From Micromonospora sp. DSM 45708 (GTDB lineage Bacteria; Actinomycetota; Actinomycetes; Mycobacteriales; Micromonosporaceae): DNA of 64,000 nt. The DNA lies in contig NZ_CP154796.1 in the NCBI RefSeq assembly GCF_039566955.1, positions 1,550,001 through 1,614,000 of the forward strand, given 5' to 3'. Made by a program: the position numbers and the translations under genes. This document shows, piece by piece, positions 35,247 to 45,573 of the stretch. The notes beneath the pieces are model-generated. The model did no database searches. It was not told the origin of the DNA and was given only the letters and a program-made list of their open reading frames with translations. The first letter of the stretch is position 1, and every line of letters begins with the position of its first letter.

Positions 35247-35846
35247 TCAGGCGGGTTCGCGCCACATCGGGTAGAGGCTGGGCCCGTCCGGCAGGTCCAG
35301 CGTGGTCGGCCGGCGTCGGAAGCCGAGCCGCTCGTAGAGCGCCGCGTTGCGGAGCGAACTGGCCTCCAGGTACGCGGCGGCGCCGGCCCGGTCCAACTCG
35401 GTCAGCTTGTCGCGCAGCAGCGCCGCACCCACGCCCTTGCCGTGGTGCGCCGGGTGCACCGCGATGAACGGCAGGTACCAGTGCGGCTCGGCCGGGTGGT
35501 TGGCGGTCATCTGCTCGTCGAGCATGCCGAACCGCTTCATCGCGTCCGGCCCGATGGTGGCCTCCAGCTCGGCGAACTCGTCGCCCTCGTCGGCGCCGTG
35601 GTCGTCGCCGACCGGCAGCCAGAGCGTGGCGCCCAGCCCGTCGCCGGCCACGTGGACCTCACCGGTGCGCAGCGCCAACGCGACGAACGGTCCGAAGAAG
35701 GCGGGGTGCACCCGCGCCCGGTGGTCGTCCGCCGGGAAGATCCAACCGCTCACCGGGTCCCGCATGAAGGCCTCGGCGAGGATCCCGGTCACGGCGGCGG
35801 CGTCCTCCGTGGACGCGCGCCGGATGTTGCCCTGCCACTCTGTCAC
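35247..35846 (-). CDS. GNAT family N-acetyltransferase
   Basis: 199 residues. IRRASTEDAAAVTGILAEAF opens the fold. The acetyl-CoA loop is in HHGKGVGAALLRDKL near 133, and the C-terminal part YLEASSLRNAALYERLGF is the usual GNAT end. Cytoplasmic. Start GTG at 35846. Acceptor unknown. Confidence 0.9.
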   Translation of the reverse strand: MTEWQGNIRRASTEDAAAVTGILAEAFMRDPVSGWIFPADDHRARVHPAFFGPFVALALRTGEVHVAGDGLGATLWLPVGDDHGADEGDEFAELEATIGPDAMKRFGMLDEQMTANHPAEPHWYLPFIAVHPAHHGKGVGAALLRDKLTELDRAGAAAYLEASSLRNAALYERLGFRRRPTTLDLPDGPSLYPMWREPA

Positions 35847-36033
35847 TGGCCACCCGTCCTGCCGCTGTACGAGCCATCGTGGTCATCGATCGGCGTGCAA
35901 CGTATCAGGTGGCCCCGTCGTGCGGCAGGCCCCGGACCGGACACTCGCCGCGAACCGATCCCGCTGGCTAGGCTGGCGCAGTCCGCCGACGGGGGAGGCC
36001 AGCCGGGGCGGTCCCGCCCGCCACAGGAGGAAC

Positions 36034-36729
36034 ATGTCCCGCACGCGTCGCCCCACCCCGTCGCCCGGGTCCGCGATCACCTCGTCGCCCTGGGTGGTCG
36101 TCGCGATCGGGGTGATCGTGATGGTGGTGCTGCTGGTGGTGGCGCTCGGGTCGGTGCGGGGCCGGCGGACGTTCCCGGCGTCGCCGACCGATCCGGCGAT
36201 GTCGCTGCCGGGCCTGCCGACCGCTGCGGCGACCTCGCCGACCGCGACGGGAGGCCCGCCGAGCACGGCCGGGCGACAGGTGGTCCCGGGGCTGTCGCCC
36301 CGGTCGACGGTGCTGCCCGCCAGGCCCACGCCGGCGGTGTCGACCGGCAGCCCGCGGGCCGACGCCCGTCCGGCGCCGTCGACGCCGCCACCGCAGCCCC
36401 CGGCGCCGCCGTCCGCGGTGACCGGCCGCTACGCGGTGGTGAGCAGCTTCGACGGTGGCTTCATCGGCGAGGTGCGACTGGTCAACACCGGGGGCGCGGC
36501 GCACGGCTGGACGGTGCGGCTGACGTTCCCGCAGGGTCGGCTGGTCACCGCCTGGGTGGAAGGCGTCGAACAGGGCACGTTCGGCTTCGACGGCGGCGTC
36601 TTCACGTATCGCAGCGGCGTGGACCTGGCGGCGGGCGCGTCGGTGCCGGTGCGGTTCCACTTCGAGGGGGCCGGCACCACCAGCCCGCAGAGCTGCACGG
36701 TCGACGGGGTGGCCTGCGCGGGGCGCTGA
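36034..36729 (+). CDS. Membrane-anchored CBM2 protein
   Basis: 231 residues: cytoplasmic basic start, one membrane helix (about 20-42), a Pro/Thr/Ser-rich linker (50-125), and a C-terminal carbohydrate-binding module family 2-like domain (YAVVSSFDGGFIGEVRLVN, then GWTVRLTFP, with a Cys near the end). It has no catalytic domain, so it may display a polysaccharide-binding module on the outer face of the membrane. Start ATG at 36034 with AGGAGG upstream. It precedes the amylopullulanase gene by 142 bases. Confidence 0.82.
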   Translation: MSRTRRPTPSPGSAITSSPWVVVAIGVIVMVVLLVVALGSVRGRRTFPASPTDPAMSLPGLPTAAATSPTATGGPPSTAGRQVVPGLSPRSTVLPARPTPAVSTGSPRADARPAPSTPPPQPPAPPSAVTGRYAVVSSFDGGFIGEVRLVNTGGAAHGWTVRLTFPQGRLVTAWVEGVEQGTFGFDGGVFTYRSGVDLAAGASVPVRFHFEGAGTTSPQSCTVDGVACAGR

Positions 36730-36800
36730 TCCCCACCGTCCGGACGACCGCACGTTGTCCGGACAGTTTTGCAAGATACCTGTCGTGTTTCGACTTTGTT

Positions 36801-36814
36801 TGCAAGCTATTGCA
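36801..36814. promoter_or_regulatory. MalR-like operator upstream of the amylopullulanase gene
   Basis: TGCAA-GCTA-TTGCA is an inverted repeat 57 bases upstream of the start codon; a half-site TTGCAAG lies at 36769-36775. TGCAAG-type repeats upstream of actinobacterial amylase genes are bound by LacI-family maltose regulators, so regulation of this type is inferred. Confidence 0.5.
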
Positions 36815-36871
36815 GAATGTTTCGGCAAGGGCTAGCGTGCGGGCGAATCAGCGACCAGAGAAAGGCCGTCG

Positions 36872-39800
36872 ATGAAACCGACGCCGATATCCCCCAAGGC
36901 GTTGCTCGCCCTGGTCTCCTCCCTCGTACTCACCCTCGTCGGCGTGCCGGTGGCCCTCCACCAGGTGGGCGCCGACGGCGCCGCCCGCGCCGCCACCCCC
37001 GACGTGCCGGCCGCCGGCAACGCCCCCCAGTGGACCCGGGAACCCTCCGCCGAGGCGCTGCTGAAGGCCGGCGCCACCGCCGCGAAGGCGGAGCAGTTCT
37101 ACTTCGTGCTGCCGGACCGCTTCGCCAACGGCGACAAGCGCAACGACACCGGCGGCCTGACCGGCGACCGGCTCGCCACCGGCCTGGACCCGGCGGACAA
37201 GGGCTTCTACCACGGCGGCGACCTCAAGGGCGTCATCGACAGGATGGACTACATCCAGGGGATGGGCACCACCGCCATCTGGCTCGCCCCGGTCTTCAAG
37301 AACCGGCCCGTGCAGGGCACCGGGGCCGACGTCTCGGCCGGGTACCACGGCTACTGGATCACCGACTTCACCCAGGTCGACCCGCACTTCGGCACCAACG
37401 CCGAGCTGAAGAAGCTGGTCGACCTCGCGCACCGGCGCGGGATCAAGGTCTACCTCGACATCATCGTCAACCACACCGCCGACATCATCCGCTACGCGGA
37501 GGACAAGTACGGCTACGTCGACAAGAAGACCGCGCCCTACCGGGACGCGCAGGGACGGGCCTTCGAGGACCGCAACTACGCCGACGGCACGCGGAAGTTC
37601 CCCGCGGTGAACGAGAAGTCGTTCCCGTACACCCCGACGTTCGCCAGCCCGGCCGACGCGAAGGCCAAGGTCCCGGCGTGGCTCAACGACCCGACCATGT
37701 ACCACAACCGCGGTGACTCCACATTCGCCGGGGAGAACAGCGAGTACGGCGACTTCTTCGGCCTCGACGACCTGTGGACCGAGCGTCCCGAGGTGGTCCG
37801 CGGCATGACCGACATCTACGGCCAGTGGATCGGCAAGGCCGGTGTCGACGGCTTCCGCCTGGACACCGTCAAGCACAGCAACCTCGACTTCTGGCCGCAG
37901 TTCACCAGGGGCATCGACGCCGCCGCCGCGAAGGCCGGCAAGAAGGACTTCTTCATGTTCGGCGAGGTCTACAGCGCCGACCAGGAGGTCGAGTCGACCT
38001 ACGTGCGGCGGGGCGGCCTGCCGGCCACGCTCGACTTCTCGTTCCAGGAGGCGGCGCGCGGCTACACCGCCGCCGGTGGCTCCGCCAAGGCGCTCGCCGA
38101 CGTCTACGCCAAGGACGACCTGTACGCGGCGCGCGACACCGACGCCGACCGGCTGCCCACCTTCCTCGGCAACCACGACCTGGGCCGGATCGGCTCGTTC
38201 ATCGCCGCGGCCGGCGGTGACGACGCCACCCAGCTCCGCCGCGACCAGCTCGCCCACCAACTGATGTTCCTCACCCGCGGCCAGCCGGTGGTGTACTCCG
38301 GCGACGAGCAGGGCTTCACCGGCCCCGGCGGGGACAAGGACGCCCGCCAGGACATGTTCGCCTCGCGCACCGCGGACTACCTGGACGACGACCTGATCGG
38401 CACCACCCGCACCCACGCCGTCGACCAGTACGACAAGACCCACCCGCTCTACCGGACCATCGCCGAGTTGGGCAGCCTGCGGGCGGCGCACCCGGCGCTG
38501 CGCGACGGCGTCCAGGTCACCCGGTACGCGGCCGACGGCCCCGGCGTGTTCGCGTTCTCCCGTGTGCTGCCCGCCGAGCGGGTGGAACACGTCGCGGCGG
38601 TGAACAACGCCCCGACCCCGCAGACTGTCACCGTGGACACCTGGTCGGCCGGCACCCGATTCACCGGCGTGTACGGCGACGCCGCGACCGCGACGGCCGG
38701 CGCCGACGGCAAGCTGAGCCTCACCGTCCCGGCCATGTCGGCCGTGGTGCTCAAGGCCGACCGGGCCATCCCGCCGGCCGGCGCGGCCCCCACGATCACG
38801 CTGACCGAGCCGGGCGACGCCCCGGTCGCCGGCAGGACCGCGGTCACCGCCCAGGTCGGCGGCGACCCGCTCGCCACCGTCACGTTCGCCGCCCGCGTCC
38901 CCGGCGGCAAGTGGACGCTGCTGGGCACCGCCAACCGCGCGCCGTACACGGTCCACCACGACCTGACCGGCCTGCCCGGCGGCGCGACCGTCGAATACAA
39001 GGCGGTGGTCCGCGACGGCAAGGGGCGCACCGCCACCGCCCGCACCACCGGCACGGTCGGCACCCCGGCCCAGGGCGCGTCCCGGGACTGGGCGATCGTG
39101 CACTACCAGCGCCCGGCCGGCGGGTACGCCGACTGGGGGCTCTACGCCTGGGGCGACATCGACCCGGCGTACGTCACCGAGTGGCCCAAGGGACAGCCGT
39201 TCGCCGGTGAGGACTCGTACGGCCGGTTCGCCTGGGTGAAGCTCAAGCCCGGCGCGAAGTCCGTCGGCTTCCTCGTGGTCGACAAAGACGGCAACAAGGA
39301 CGTGGCGAACGACCGCACCATCGACGTGACGCAGACCGGCGAGGTCTGGGTCAAGCAGGGCGACCCGACGCTCTACCCGACCCGGCAGGCCGCCACCGGC
39401 GAGCCGGACCCGGCCGTCGACCAGGGCACCGCGGTCATCCACTGGCGCAAGGCCGACGGCAACTACGACGGCTGGGGCCTGCACCTGTGGGACGGCGCGG
39501 CCAACCCGACCGACTGGGCGGCCCCGCTCAAGCCGGAGAAGATCGACGCGTACGGCGCGGTGTTCCGGGTGCCCCTGGCCGCCGGTGCGACCGGGCTGAG
39601 CTACATCATCCACAACGGCGACGAGAAGGATCAGCCGGACGACCAGCGGCTCGACCTGACCGGCGTCGGGCACGAGGTGTGGCTGCTGGCCGGCGTGAAG
39701 GGCCGGCTGCTGCCGGCGAGCAGCTCCGGCACGGCCACGGACGTCGACCTCACCAAGCAGAAGGCGCAGTGGATCGACCGGTCCACCGTCGCCTGGGCCA

Positions 39801-42370
39801 CCGGCCCGACCGACGGCAAGAAGTACGCGCTGGTCGCCGCCCCGGCCGGCGGGATCGGCGTCGCCGACGGCGAGCTGACCGGCACGTACACCACGCTGCC
39901 GCTGCGGGCGCAGCGCAACGGGCTGACCGAGGCGCAACGGCAGACGTACCCGCAGCTCTGGGCCCATCACGCGTTCACGCTGGACCGCGCCGACCTGGCC
40001 AAGGTGCCGGCGGCGCTGCGCGGGCAGCTCGTCGTCACCGAGCGGGACGCCGAGGGCGCGCTGCTCAGCGCCACCGGCGTGCAGATCCCCGGGGTGCTGG
40101 ACGACGTCTACGCGGCGGCCACCGGGGCGAAGCTCGGCCCCACGTTCGCCGGCCGGGTGCCCACGCTCGCCGTCTGGGCGCCGACCGCGCGCACGGTGTC
40201 GTTGCAACTGTTCGACTCGCCGACGGCGCAGCCGAGCACGGTGGCGATGAGCCGCAACGACCGCACCGGCGTCTGGTCGGTACGCGGCACCAAGGCGTGG
40301 ACCGGCCGCTACTACCGCTACCAGGTGGAGGCGTGGCAGCCGGCGGCGCAGAAGGTGGTCACCGCGTCGGTGACCGACCCGTACTCGGTGGCGCTCGCGC
40401 CGGACTCCACGCACAGCCAGATCGTCGACCTGACCGACCCGGCGCTGGCGCCGGCCGGCTGGGCGAAGCTGCGCAAGCCGGCGGCCGTGCCCGCGTCGAA
40501 GGCGCAGATCTCCGAGCTGTCGGTACGCGACTTCTCCATCGCCGACAGCACCGTGCCGGCCGGGAAGCGGGGCACCTACCTCGCGTTCACCGACCCGGAC
40601 ACGGCCGGAATGAAGCACCTGCGGTCGCTCGGCGACGCCGGCGTCAACTACCTGCACCTGCTGCCGGCGTTCGACTTCGCCACCATTCCGGAGAAGCGGG
40701 CCGACCAGGCCCAGCCGGCCTGCGACCTGGCGAAGCTGCCGCCGGACTCGGACCAGCAGCAGAAGTGCGTCGCGGCGGTGGCCGACAAGGACGGCTACAA
40801 CTGGGGGTACGACCCGCTGCACTACACCGTGCCGGAGGGCGGCTACGCGGTCGACCCGAACGGCGCCAAGCGCACCACCGAGTTCCGGCAGATGGTCGCC
40901 GGGGTGAACCAGGCCGGCCTGCGGGTGGTCATGGACGTGGTCTACAACCACACCTCGGCCGCCGGGACCGACCCGAAGTCGGTGCTCGACCAGGTGGTGC
41001 CCGGCTACTACCACCGGCTGCTGGACGACGGCAGCGTCGCCAACTCGACCTGCTGCGCCAACACCGCCCCGGAACACGCCATGATGGGCAAGCTCGTGGT
41101 GGACTCGCTGGTCACCTGGGCCAAGGCGTACAAGGTGGACGGTTTCCGGTTCGACCTGATGGGCCACCACCCGAAGGCGAACATCCTGGCCGTCCGGGCC
41201 GCGCTGGACAAGCTCACGCCCGCCCGCGACGGCGTGGACGGCAAGAAGATCATGCTGTACGGCGAGGGCTGGAACTTCGGCGAGGTCGCCAACGACGCCC
41301 GGTTCACGCAGGCCACCCAGGCCAACATGGCCGGCACCGGGATCGGCACGTTCAACGACCGGCTCCGCGACGCGGTGCGTGGCGGCGGCCCGTTCGACGC
41401 CAACCCGCGGGTGCAGGGCTTCGCCTCCGGTCTCTACACCGACCCGAACGGCGACGAGGTCAACGGCTCGGCGGCCGAGCAGAGGGCCCGCCTGCTGCAC
41501 GCCCACGACCTGATCAAGGTGGGGCTGACCGGGAACCTGCGCGACTACCGGTTCACCGACTCCGCCGGCAGGCGGGTCACCGGCGCGCAGGTCGACTACA
41601 ACGGCTCACCGGCCGGCTACACCGCCGCGCCGGGCGAGGCGGTCACGTACGTCGACGCGCACGACAACGAGATCCTGTACGACGCGTTGGCGTACAAGCT
41701 GCCGCAGGGCACCTCGGCGCAGGACCGCGCCCGGATGCAGGTGCTCGCGCTGGCGACCACCGCGCTCGGACAGGGCACCGGGTTCGTCACGGCCGGCTCG
41801 GAGCGGCTGCGCTCGAAGTCGCTGGACCGCAACTCGTTCAACTCCGGTGACTGGTTCAACCAGATCCGCTGGGACTGCGCGCAGGGCAACGGGTTCGGCG
41901 CCGGCCTGCCGCCGGAGGCGGACAACAAGGACAAGTGGCCGTACGCCAAGCCCTTGCTGGCCGATGGGAAGCTGGTGCCGGACTGCACGGCGGTCGACCT
42001 GGCCGACGCCCGGTACGCCGAGCTGCTGCGGATCCGCCGGTCCTCGCCGGTGTTCGGGCTGCCCAGCGCCGAGCAGGTGCAGAAGCGGGTCGCGTTCCCG
42101 CTGTCCGGGGCGACGGAGACCCCGGGCGTGCTCACCATGACGCTGGACGCCCGCGGGCTGGGCGGGACGTGGAAGTCGGTGACCGTGGTCTTCAACACCA
42201 CCCCGGAGACGGCGGAGCAGACCGTGACCGGCCTGCGCGGGGCGAACGTGGCGCTGCACCCGGTGCTGCGCAACTCGGCCGACCCGGCGCTGCGGACGGC
42301 CTCGTTCGACAGCTCCGGCGGCACGTTCACCGTGCCGGCGCGCAGCGTGGCGGTGTTCGTCCAGAGCTGA
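36872..42370 (+). CDS. Secreted bifunctional amylopullulanase
   Basis: 1832 residues, two complete GH13 enzymes in one chain. Signal peptide about 1-40. First catalytic domain (about 65-570, alpha-amylase-like): nucleophile D331 in [10 protein letters not shown], acid E365 in MFGEVYSA, D436 in LGNHDLGR. Then an Ig-like domain and two pullulanase-associated CBM41-type modules ([19 protein letters not shown] and [19 protein letters not shown]). Second catalytic domain (about 1170-1832, pullulanase type): D1428 in [11 protein letters not shown]1465 in [11 protein letters not shown]1598 in DAHDNE. It should cleave alpha-1,4 and alpha-1,6 bonds in starch and pullulan outside the cell. Start ATG at 36872. 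A MalR-like operator lies upstream and a hairpin follows. Confidence 0.93.
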   Translation: MKPTPISPKALLALVSSLVLTLVGVPVALHQVGADGAARAATPDVPAAGNAPQWTREPSAEALLKAGATAAKAEQFYFVLPDRFANGDKRNDTGGLTGDRLATGLDPADKGFYHGGDLKGVIDRMDYIQGMGTTAIWLAPVFKNRPVQGTGADVSAGYHGYWITDFTQVDPHFGTNAELKKLVDLAHRRGIKVYLDIIVNHTADIIRYAEDKYGYVDKKTAPYRDAQGRAFEDRNYADGTRKFPAVNEKSFPYTPTFASPADAKAKVPAWLNDPTMYHNRGDSTFAGENSEYGDFFGLDDLWTERPEVVRGMTDIYGQWIGKAGVDGFRLDTVKHSNLDFWPQFTRGIDAAAAKAGKKDFFMFGEVYSADQEVESTYVRRGGLPATLDFSFQEAARGYTAAGGSAKALADVYAKDDLYAARDTDADRLPTFLGNHDLGRIGSFIAAAGGDDATQLRRDQLAHQLMFLTRGQPVVYSGDEQGFTGPGGDKDARQDMFASRTADYLDDDLIGTTRTHAVDQYDKTHPLYRTIAELGSLRAAHPALRDGVQVTRYAADGPGVFAFSRVLPAERVEHVAAVNNAPTPQTVTVDTWSAGTRFTGVYGDAATATAGADGKLSLTVPAMSAVVLKADRAIPPAGAAPTITLTEPGDAPVAGRTAVTAQVGGDPLATVTFAARVPGGKWTLLGTANRAPYTVHHDLTGLPGGATVEYKAVVRDGKGRTATARTTGTVGTPAQGASRDWAIVHYQRPAGGYADWGLYAWGDIDPAYVTEWPKGQPFAGEDSYGRFAWVKLKPGAKSVGFLVVDKDGNKDVANDRTIDVTQTGEVWVKQGDPTLYPTRQAATGEPDPAVDQGTAVIHWRKADGNYDGWGLHLWDGAANPTDWAAPLKPEKIDAYGAVFRVPLAAGATGLSYIIHNGDEKDQPDDQRLDLTGVGHEVWLLAGVKGRLLPASSSGTATDVDLTKQKAQWIDRSTVAWATGPTDGKKYALVAAPAGGIGVADGELTGTYTTLPLRAQRNGLTEAQRQTYPQLWAHHAFTLDRADLAKVPAALRGQLVVTERDAEGALLSATGVQIPGVLDDVYAAATGAKLGPTFAGRVPTLAVWAPTARTVSLQLFDSPTAQPSTVAMSRNDRTGVWSVRGTKAWTGRYYRYQVEAWQPAAQKVVTASVTDPYSVALAPDSTHSQIVDLTDPALAPAGWAKLRKPAAVPASKAQISELSVRDFSIADSTVPAGKRGTYLAFTDPDTAGMKHLRSLGDAGVNYLHLLPAFDFATIPEKRADQAQPACDLAKLPPDSDQQQKCVAAVADKDGYNWGYDPLHYTVPEGGYAVDPNGAKRTTEFRQMVAGVNQAGLRVVMDVVYNHTSAAGTDPKSVLDQVVPGYYHRLLDDGSVANSTCCANTAPEHAMMGKLVVDSLVTWAKAYKVDGFRFDLMGHHPKANILAVRAALDKLTPARDGVDGKKIMLYGEGWNFGEVANDARFTQATQANMAGTGIGTFNDRLRDAVRGGGPFDANPRVQGFASGLYTDPNGDEVNGSAAEQRARLLHAHDLIKVGLTGNLRDYRFTDSAGRRVTGAQVDYNGSPAGYTAAPGEAVTYVDAHDNEILYDALAYKLPQGTSAQDRARMQVLALATTALGQGTGFVTAGSERLRSKSLDRNSFNSGDWFNQIRWDCAQGNGFGAGLPPEADNKDKWPYAKPLLADGKLVPDCTAVDLADARYAELLRIRRSSPVFGLPSAEQVQKRVAFPLSGATETPGVLTMTLDARGLGGTWKSVTVVFNTTPETAEQTVTGLRGANVALHPVLRNSADPALRTASFDSSGGTFTVPARSVAVFVQS

Positions 42371-42380
42371 TCGCGCCAGC

Positions 42381-42420
42381 GGACCGGCCCCCCAGCCATG
42401 AGTGGCTGGGGGGCCGGTCC
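42381..42420. terminator. Bidirectional terminator hairpin
   Basis: A 17-bp perfect stem (42381-42397 with 42404-42420, GGACCGGCCCCCCAGCC and its complement) with a 6-base loop separates the amylopullulanase gene from the convergent beta-helix gene. Confidence 0.88.
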
Positions 42421-42439
42421 GTACCCCGGGTCCGTCAGG

Positions 42440-44479
42440 TCAGTTGAAGCAGTCCTTGACGGTGTTGGCGCAGTTGGTGGGGTCGTTGTCGCTGATGAGG
42501 GAGTCGTCGTCGAGCTTGACGCGTCCTTCGTTGTTGAGGATGCCGCCGGCGACGCGGTGCAGCTTGCTGGTGTCGGTGGCGGTGTTCTTGGTGACGTGGG
42601 TCCTGGTCAGGGTGATGGTGGCCTTGTTGTTGAAGATGCCGCCGCCGTTGAGGGCGGTGTTGCCCTTGATGACGGTGTTGCGCAGGGTGAGGGCGGCGTT
42701 GTCGTCCTCGTCGTGGTCGCGGGAGAGGAAGCCGTCTTCGATCTTGACAAGCCACTCGCCGTTGTAGATGCCGCCGCCGAAGCGGTTGGCGGTGTTGTCG
42801 ACGATGACGCTGTCCGCGATCGTGGCGCTGCCCTCGTCCTTGGTGCTGGGGTAGCCCCAGTGCTTGCCACCGGTGGTGACCACGCCGCCGCCGTCGCCGT
42901 CGGCGTGGTTGTTCGCGATGACGACCTTGTCGAGGTCGAGGTCGGTGTTCTCGGCGTAGACGCCGCCGCCGTTCTCGCAGGCGGTGTTGCCGGTGATGTG
43001 GGTGAACGAGACGGTGACGAAGCCGCCGCTGCTGAACAGGCCGCCGCCGTTCTTCCCGGCGTGGTTGTCCGAAAGCGAGGAGTTCTCGCCCTCCTTGCCA
43101 CCGTCCTTGCCGTGGTCGGAACCGATGATCTCGACCGTGCCGGCCTCGTCGTGCTTGCCCGACGGGACGTAGCCCTTCAGCTCGTTCGCGTCCGCGCCGT
43201 GCTTGCCGGAGAGGCCGTTGCCGTTGGCGATACCGCCACCGTTGCCGCCCGCGGTGTTGTCGTCGACCTTGGTCTCCTCGACCTTGAGGATGCCGCGGTT
43301 GAAGATGCCGCCGCCGTCGCCCTGGGCGTGGTTGTTGACGACCTTGCTCTCCTCCAGCCACACGCGGCCGAAGTTGGCCACCGCGCCGCCGTTGTGCTCG
43401 GCGTTGTTGTCGGTGAGCTTGACGTTGGACAGGTGGGCGCTGCCGCCGCGCTCGACCAGCAGCGCGCCGCCGTCACCCTCGCCCCGCTTCTCGTCCTCGT
43501 CGACCGGGCCCGAGCCCGTGGTCGCGCCAGCCGCCACGGTAGCGGCCTGCGCCGTGGTGGTGACCTGTGCCGGCGCGGTGGCCGTGGCCTGCGCCGGTGC
43601 CGCGACGACCTGCGCCGCGACCGGAGCGGCCTGCGCCGGTGCGGTGGCGCTCTTGGCCGCGGTGGCGGTCTGGGCCGCGGTGGCGGCCTGGGCCGCGACC
43701 GGGGCGGCCTGCGCCGGTGCGGTGGCGGCCGAAGCGCCCGCGACCGCCGGCTGCGCCGGGGCGACCTGGGCCGGCGCAGCCGCCGTGCCGTTCGCCGCCG
43801 TGGGTCCGCCCGGGTACTTGAACTCGGACGCGTTCCCACCCTTGACGGTCAGGTCCTTCAGGGTGAGGTGGCCGCCGTCGGCGACGCGGAAGATACGGAA
43901 GGTGTCCTCGGCGTCACGCTTGATGGTGGAGCCGTTGCCCTTGATGGTGACGTCCTGGGTGATCTCAGGCAGGCCGCCGCCGACCTTGCGGTCCTTGACG
44001 CCGAGCTCGTAGGTGCAGTTCTCGGCGAGCTTGAGGGTGCCGCCGTGGTCGCGGTTGGTCAGTTCGAGCGCGTCGACCAGGGCCTCGTCGTCGCAGGGGA
44101 CCTCGCGGGCCTTGTCCTGGCCTTCCTCGCCGCCCCACTCGCCGCGGTCCTGGCCCCACTCACCCCGGTCCCGGCCCTCCTCGCCGTGTTCGTCCTTGCT
44201 GTCCTTGCTGTCCTTGCCGTCCTTGCTGTCCTTGCCGTGCTCGCCCTCGGTGGCCTCGCCGCCGTGGTCGCCGTCGCGGAGCTGCTGCGCGGTCGACCAC
44301 TTCACGTCGGCGAGCCGGTGCGAACCGGTCACCCCGGTGGTCGCGTAGGCAACGCCGGCGAGGCTGACCGCTCCGGTCAGGCCCACAACGCCGGTGGCGA
44401 GCCAGAGCCGGCGGCGCCGGAGCGGGGAGATGGTCTCGCGGGTGGTGGCGTCATCGTTATTGCGAAGGTAGTTGGACAT
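42440..44479 (-). CDS. Parallel beta-helix surface protein
   Basis: 679 residues. A cytoplasmic basic start (LRRRRLW), a hydrophobic signal/anchor helix near 27-48, a Lys/Asp/Gly/Glu-rich repeat stretch (KDSKDGKDSKDSKDEHGEEG), then a right-handed parallel beta-helix with many NNxAxxNGGGxxN rungs (DNNAEHNGGAVANFG, NNHAQGDGGGIFNRG, DNTAGGNGGGIANGN). About 110 residues of Ala/Gln/Pro repeats (APAQAAPVAAQ) interrupt the helix near 245-355. There is no LPxTG sorting signal. The beta-helix fold is used for polysaccharide or surface binding; the catalytic role is unproven. Start ATG at 44479. A frameshifted relative lies just upstream. Confidence 0.82.
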   Translation of the reverse strand: MSNYLRNNDDATTRETISPLRRRRLWLATGVVGLTGAVSLAGVAYATTGVTGSHRLADVKWSTAQQLRDGDHGGEATEGEHGKDSKDGKDSKDSKDEHGEEGRDRGEWGQDRGEWGGEEGQDKAREVPCDDEALVDALELTNRDHGGTLKLAENCTYELGVKDRKVGGGLPEITQDVTIKGNGSTIKRDAEDTFRIFRVADGGHLTLKDLTVKGGNASEFKYPGGPTAANGTAAAPAQVAPAQPAVAGASAATAPAQAAPVAAQAATAAQTATAAKSATAPAQAAPVAAQVVAAPAQATATAPAQVTTTAQAATVAAGATTGSGPVDEDEKRGEGDGGALLVERGGSAHLSNVKLTDNNAEHNGGAVANFGRVWLEESKVVNNHAQGDGGGIFNRGILKVEETKVDDNTAGGNGGGIANGNGLSGKHGADANELKGYVPSGKHDEAGTVEIIGSDHGKDGGKEGENSSLSDNHAGKNGGGLFSSGGFVTVSFTHITGNTACENGGGVYAENTDLDLDKVVIANNHADGDGGGVVTTGGKHWGYPSTKDEGSATIADSVIVDNTANRFGGGIYNGEWLVKIEDGFLSRDHDEDDNAALTLRNTVIKGNTALNGGGIFNNKATITLTRTHVTKNTATDTSKLHRVAGGILNNEGRVKLDDDSLISDNDPTNCANTVKDCFN

Positions 44480-44689
44480 CGGAGCTCTCTGCCCTCTCCT
44501 TGTACCTGACAAGGTCGCTTCGCCACGGCGAGGCGGCCTTCGCTACAAATCGGTTGTAGCTGCTGAAGACGAACTTATGAGAGCTTTGTTCGCCTCGGGG
44601 GCGGATACGAAAAAAACCCGCATAAGGGTGCGGGTAGGCCGGGCTGACGCAGCGGGGACGGGAGGGCCCATGCTGCCCACAAACGCTCG

Positions 44690-45103
44690 CGGCGTGGGTG
44701 TTGGCGCAGTTGGTGGGGTCGTTGTCGCTGACGAGGGAGCCGTCGTCGAGCGTGACCCGCCCTTCGTTGCTGAGGATGCCGCCGCTGACGCGGTGCAGCT
44801 TGGCGGCGTCGGTGGCGGCGTTCGTGGCGACGTGGGTCCGGTCAGGGTGATGGCGGCCTTGTTGTTGAAGATGCCGCCGCCGTTGCGGCCGGCGTGGTCG
44901 TCCGACAGTGAGGGCCGCTCGCCGTGCTTGCCCTTCCGCGCCCCGGCGACCTCCACGACGCCGCCGTCGGCGATGCCGCCGCCGTCGCCCTGCCCGTGGT
45001 TGCGCCGGGCCGTGCTGTCGGTGAGCCGCGTCCGGCCGAAGTTGGCCGCCGCGGGGGTCACCCGGGGTGCCCCGCCATCGGGTGTAGTTACGTCGTCGGA
45101 CAT
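44690..45103 (-). pseudogene. Frameshifted, shortened paralogue of the beta-helix gene
   Basis: Starts MSDDVTTPDGG at 45103 and resembles the beta-helix gene downstream: RRNHGQGDGGGIADGG, SDDHAGRNGGGIFNNKAAITLT. Near 44839 one base present in the intact gene (GGGTCCTGGTCAGG there, GGGTCCGGTCAGG here, plus strand) is missing, which shifts the frame. Beyond it the next frame encodes THVATNAATDAAKLHRVSGG and DPTNCANT, matching the C-terminal end of the parent gene. The signal/anchor, linker and most rungs are absent. The shifted frame stays open to 44543, so a chimeric product is possible but unlikely to be functional. Confidence 0.8.
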
Positions 45104-45294
45104 GCGCGCCCTCCGTCCTTCGGTGTCTCCTCGACCGGTCGTATCGCTACCGACCGCACGAAAGGTCGCAAGAGGGTCGCCGCTTCTGTTCGACACCGTA
45201 GGGGAAGGATTCTCGCGAAGGGGATCTTTCCGAACAAAATCCACGTAAGGGGCGCAGCGGGCGGATGGTGGCGGGCCGTCGGCGATCGGCCCCC

Positions 45295-45398
45295 TACGAA
45301 CTTGATGGCGCGGATGAGTCGCGGCCGTCGACGAGGACCGAGGCGGCATCGCCCGCGCCCCAGGGCTCATCCGACTCATCCACGCCATCAAGTTCGTA
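45295..45398. repeat. Intergenic inverted repeat, 27-bp arms
   Basis: Within the 470-bp gene-free gap 45104-45573. Arm 45295-45321 pairs with 45372-45398 at 26 of 27 positions (core ACTTGATGGCG); the spacer is 50 bases. The flanking genes both read to the left, so it is not simply a convergent terminator. Confidence 0.8.
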
Positions 45399-45440
45399 GC
45401 GCGCCGGGAAGGGACTTTTGGGCCGCGTCGTGCGAGCCGC

Positions 45441-45500
45441 GCCGCGCCGCCCCGCGCCGGGCCGCGCCGCCCCGCGCCGGGCCGCGCCGCCCCGCGCCGG
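45441..45500. repeat. 20-bp tandem repeat, three perfect copies
   Basis: Three exact copies of GCCGCGCCGCCCCGCGCCGG lie in the same gap, 73 bases before the end of the aminopeptidase gene. Pure GC composition suggests slippage-prone sequence. Confidence 0.9.
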
Positions 45501-45573
45501 GCCGCCCGACGCCAGCGACCCCGCGACGCGGTGGCGCCACGGGGTCGATGAGCGATGGGACGGTCGAAGAGGG

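Noticed and set aside
36848..41506. Very long open frame on the minus strand (over 1500 codons) opposite the amylopullulanase gene
   Set aside because: It is the GC-driven antisense shadow of a gene with clear catalytic motifs; the translated protein has no family signature and biased composition.
42440..44479. Sortase-anchored wall protein
   Set aside because: No LPxTG-type signal or C-terminal hydrophobic helix is present; the protein ends CANTVKDCFN.
45441..45500. Short tandem repeats that might suggest an origin or CRISPR
   Set aside because: Pure GC direct repeats without spacers, AT-rich segment or associated genes.
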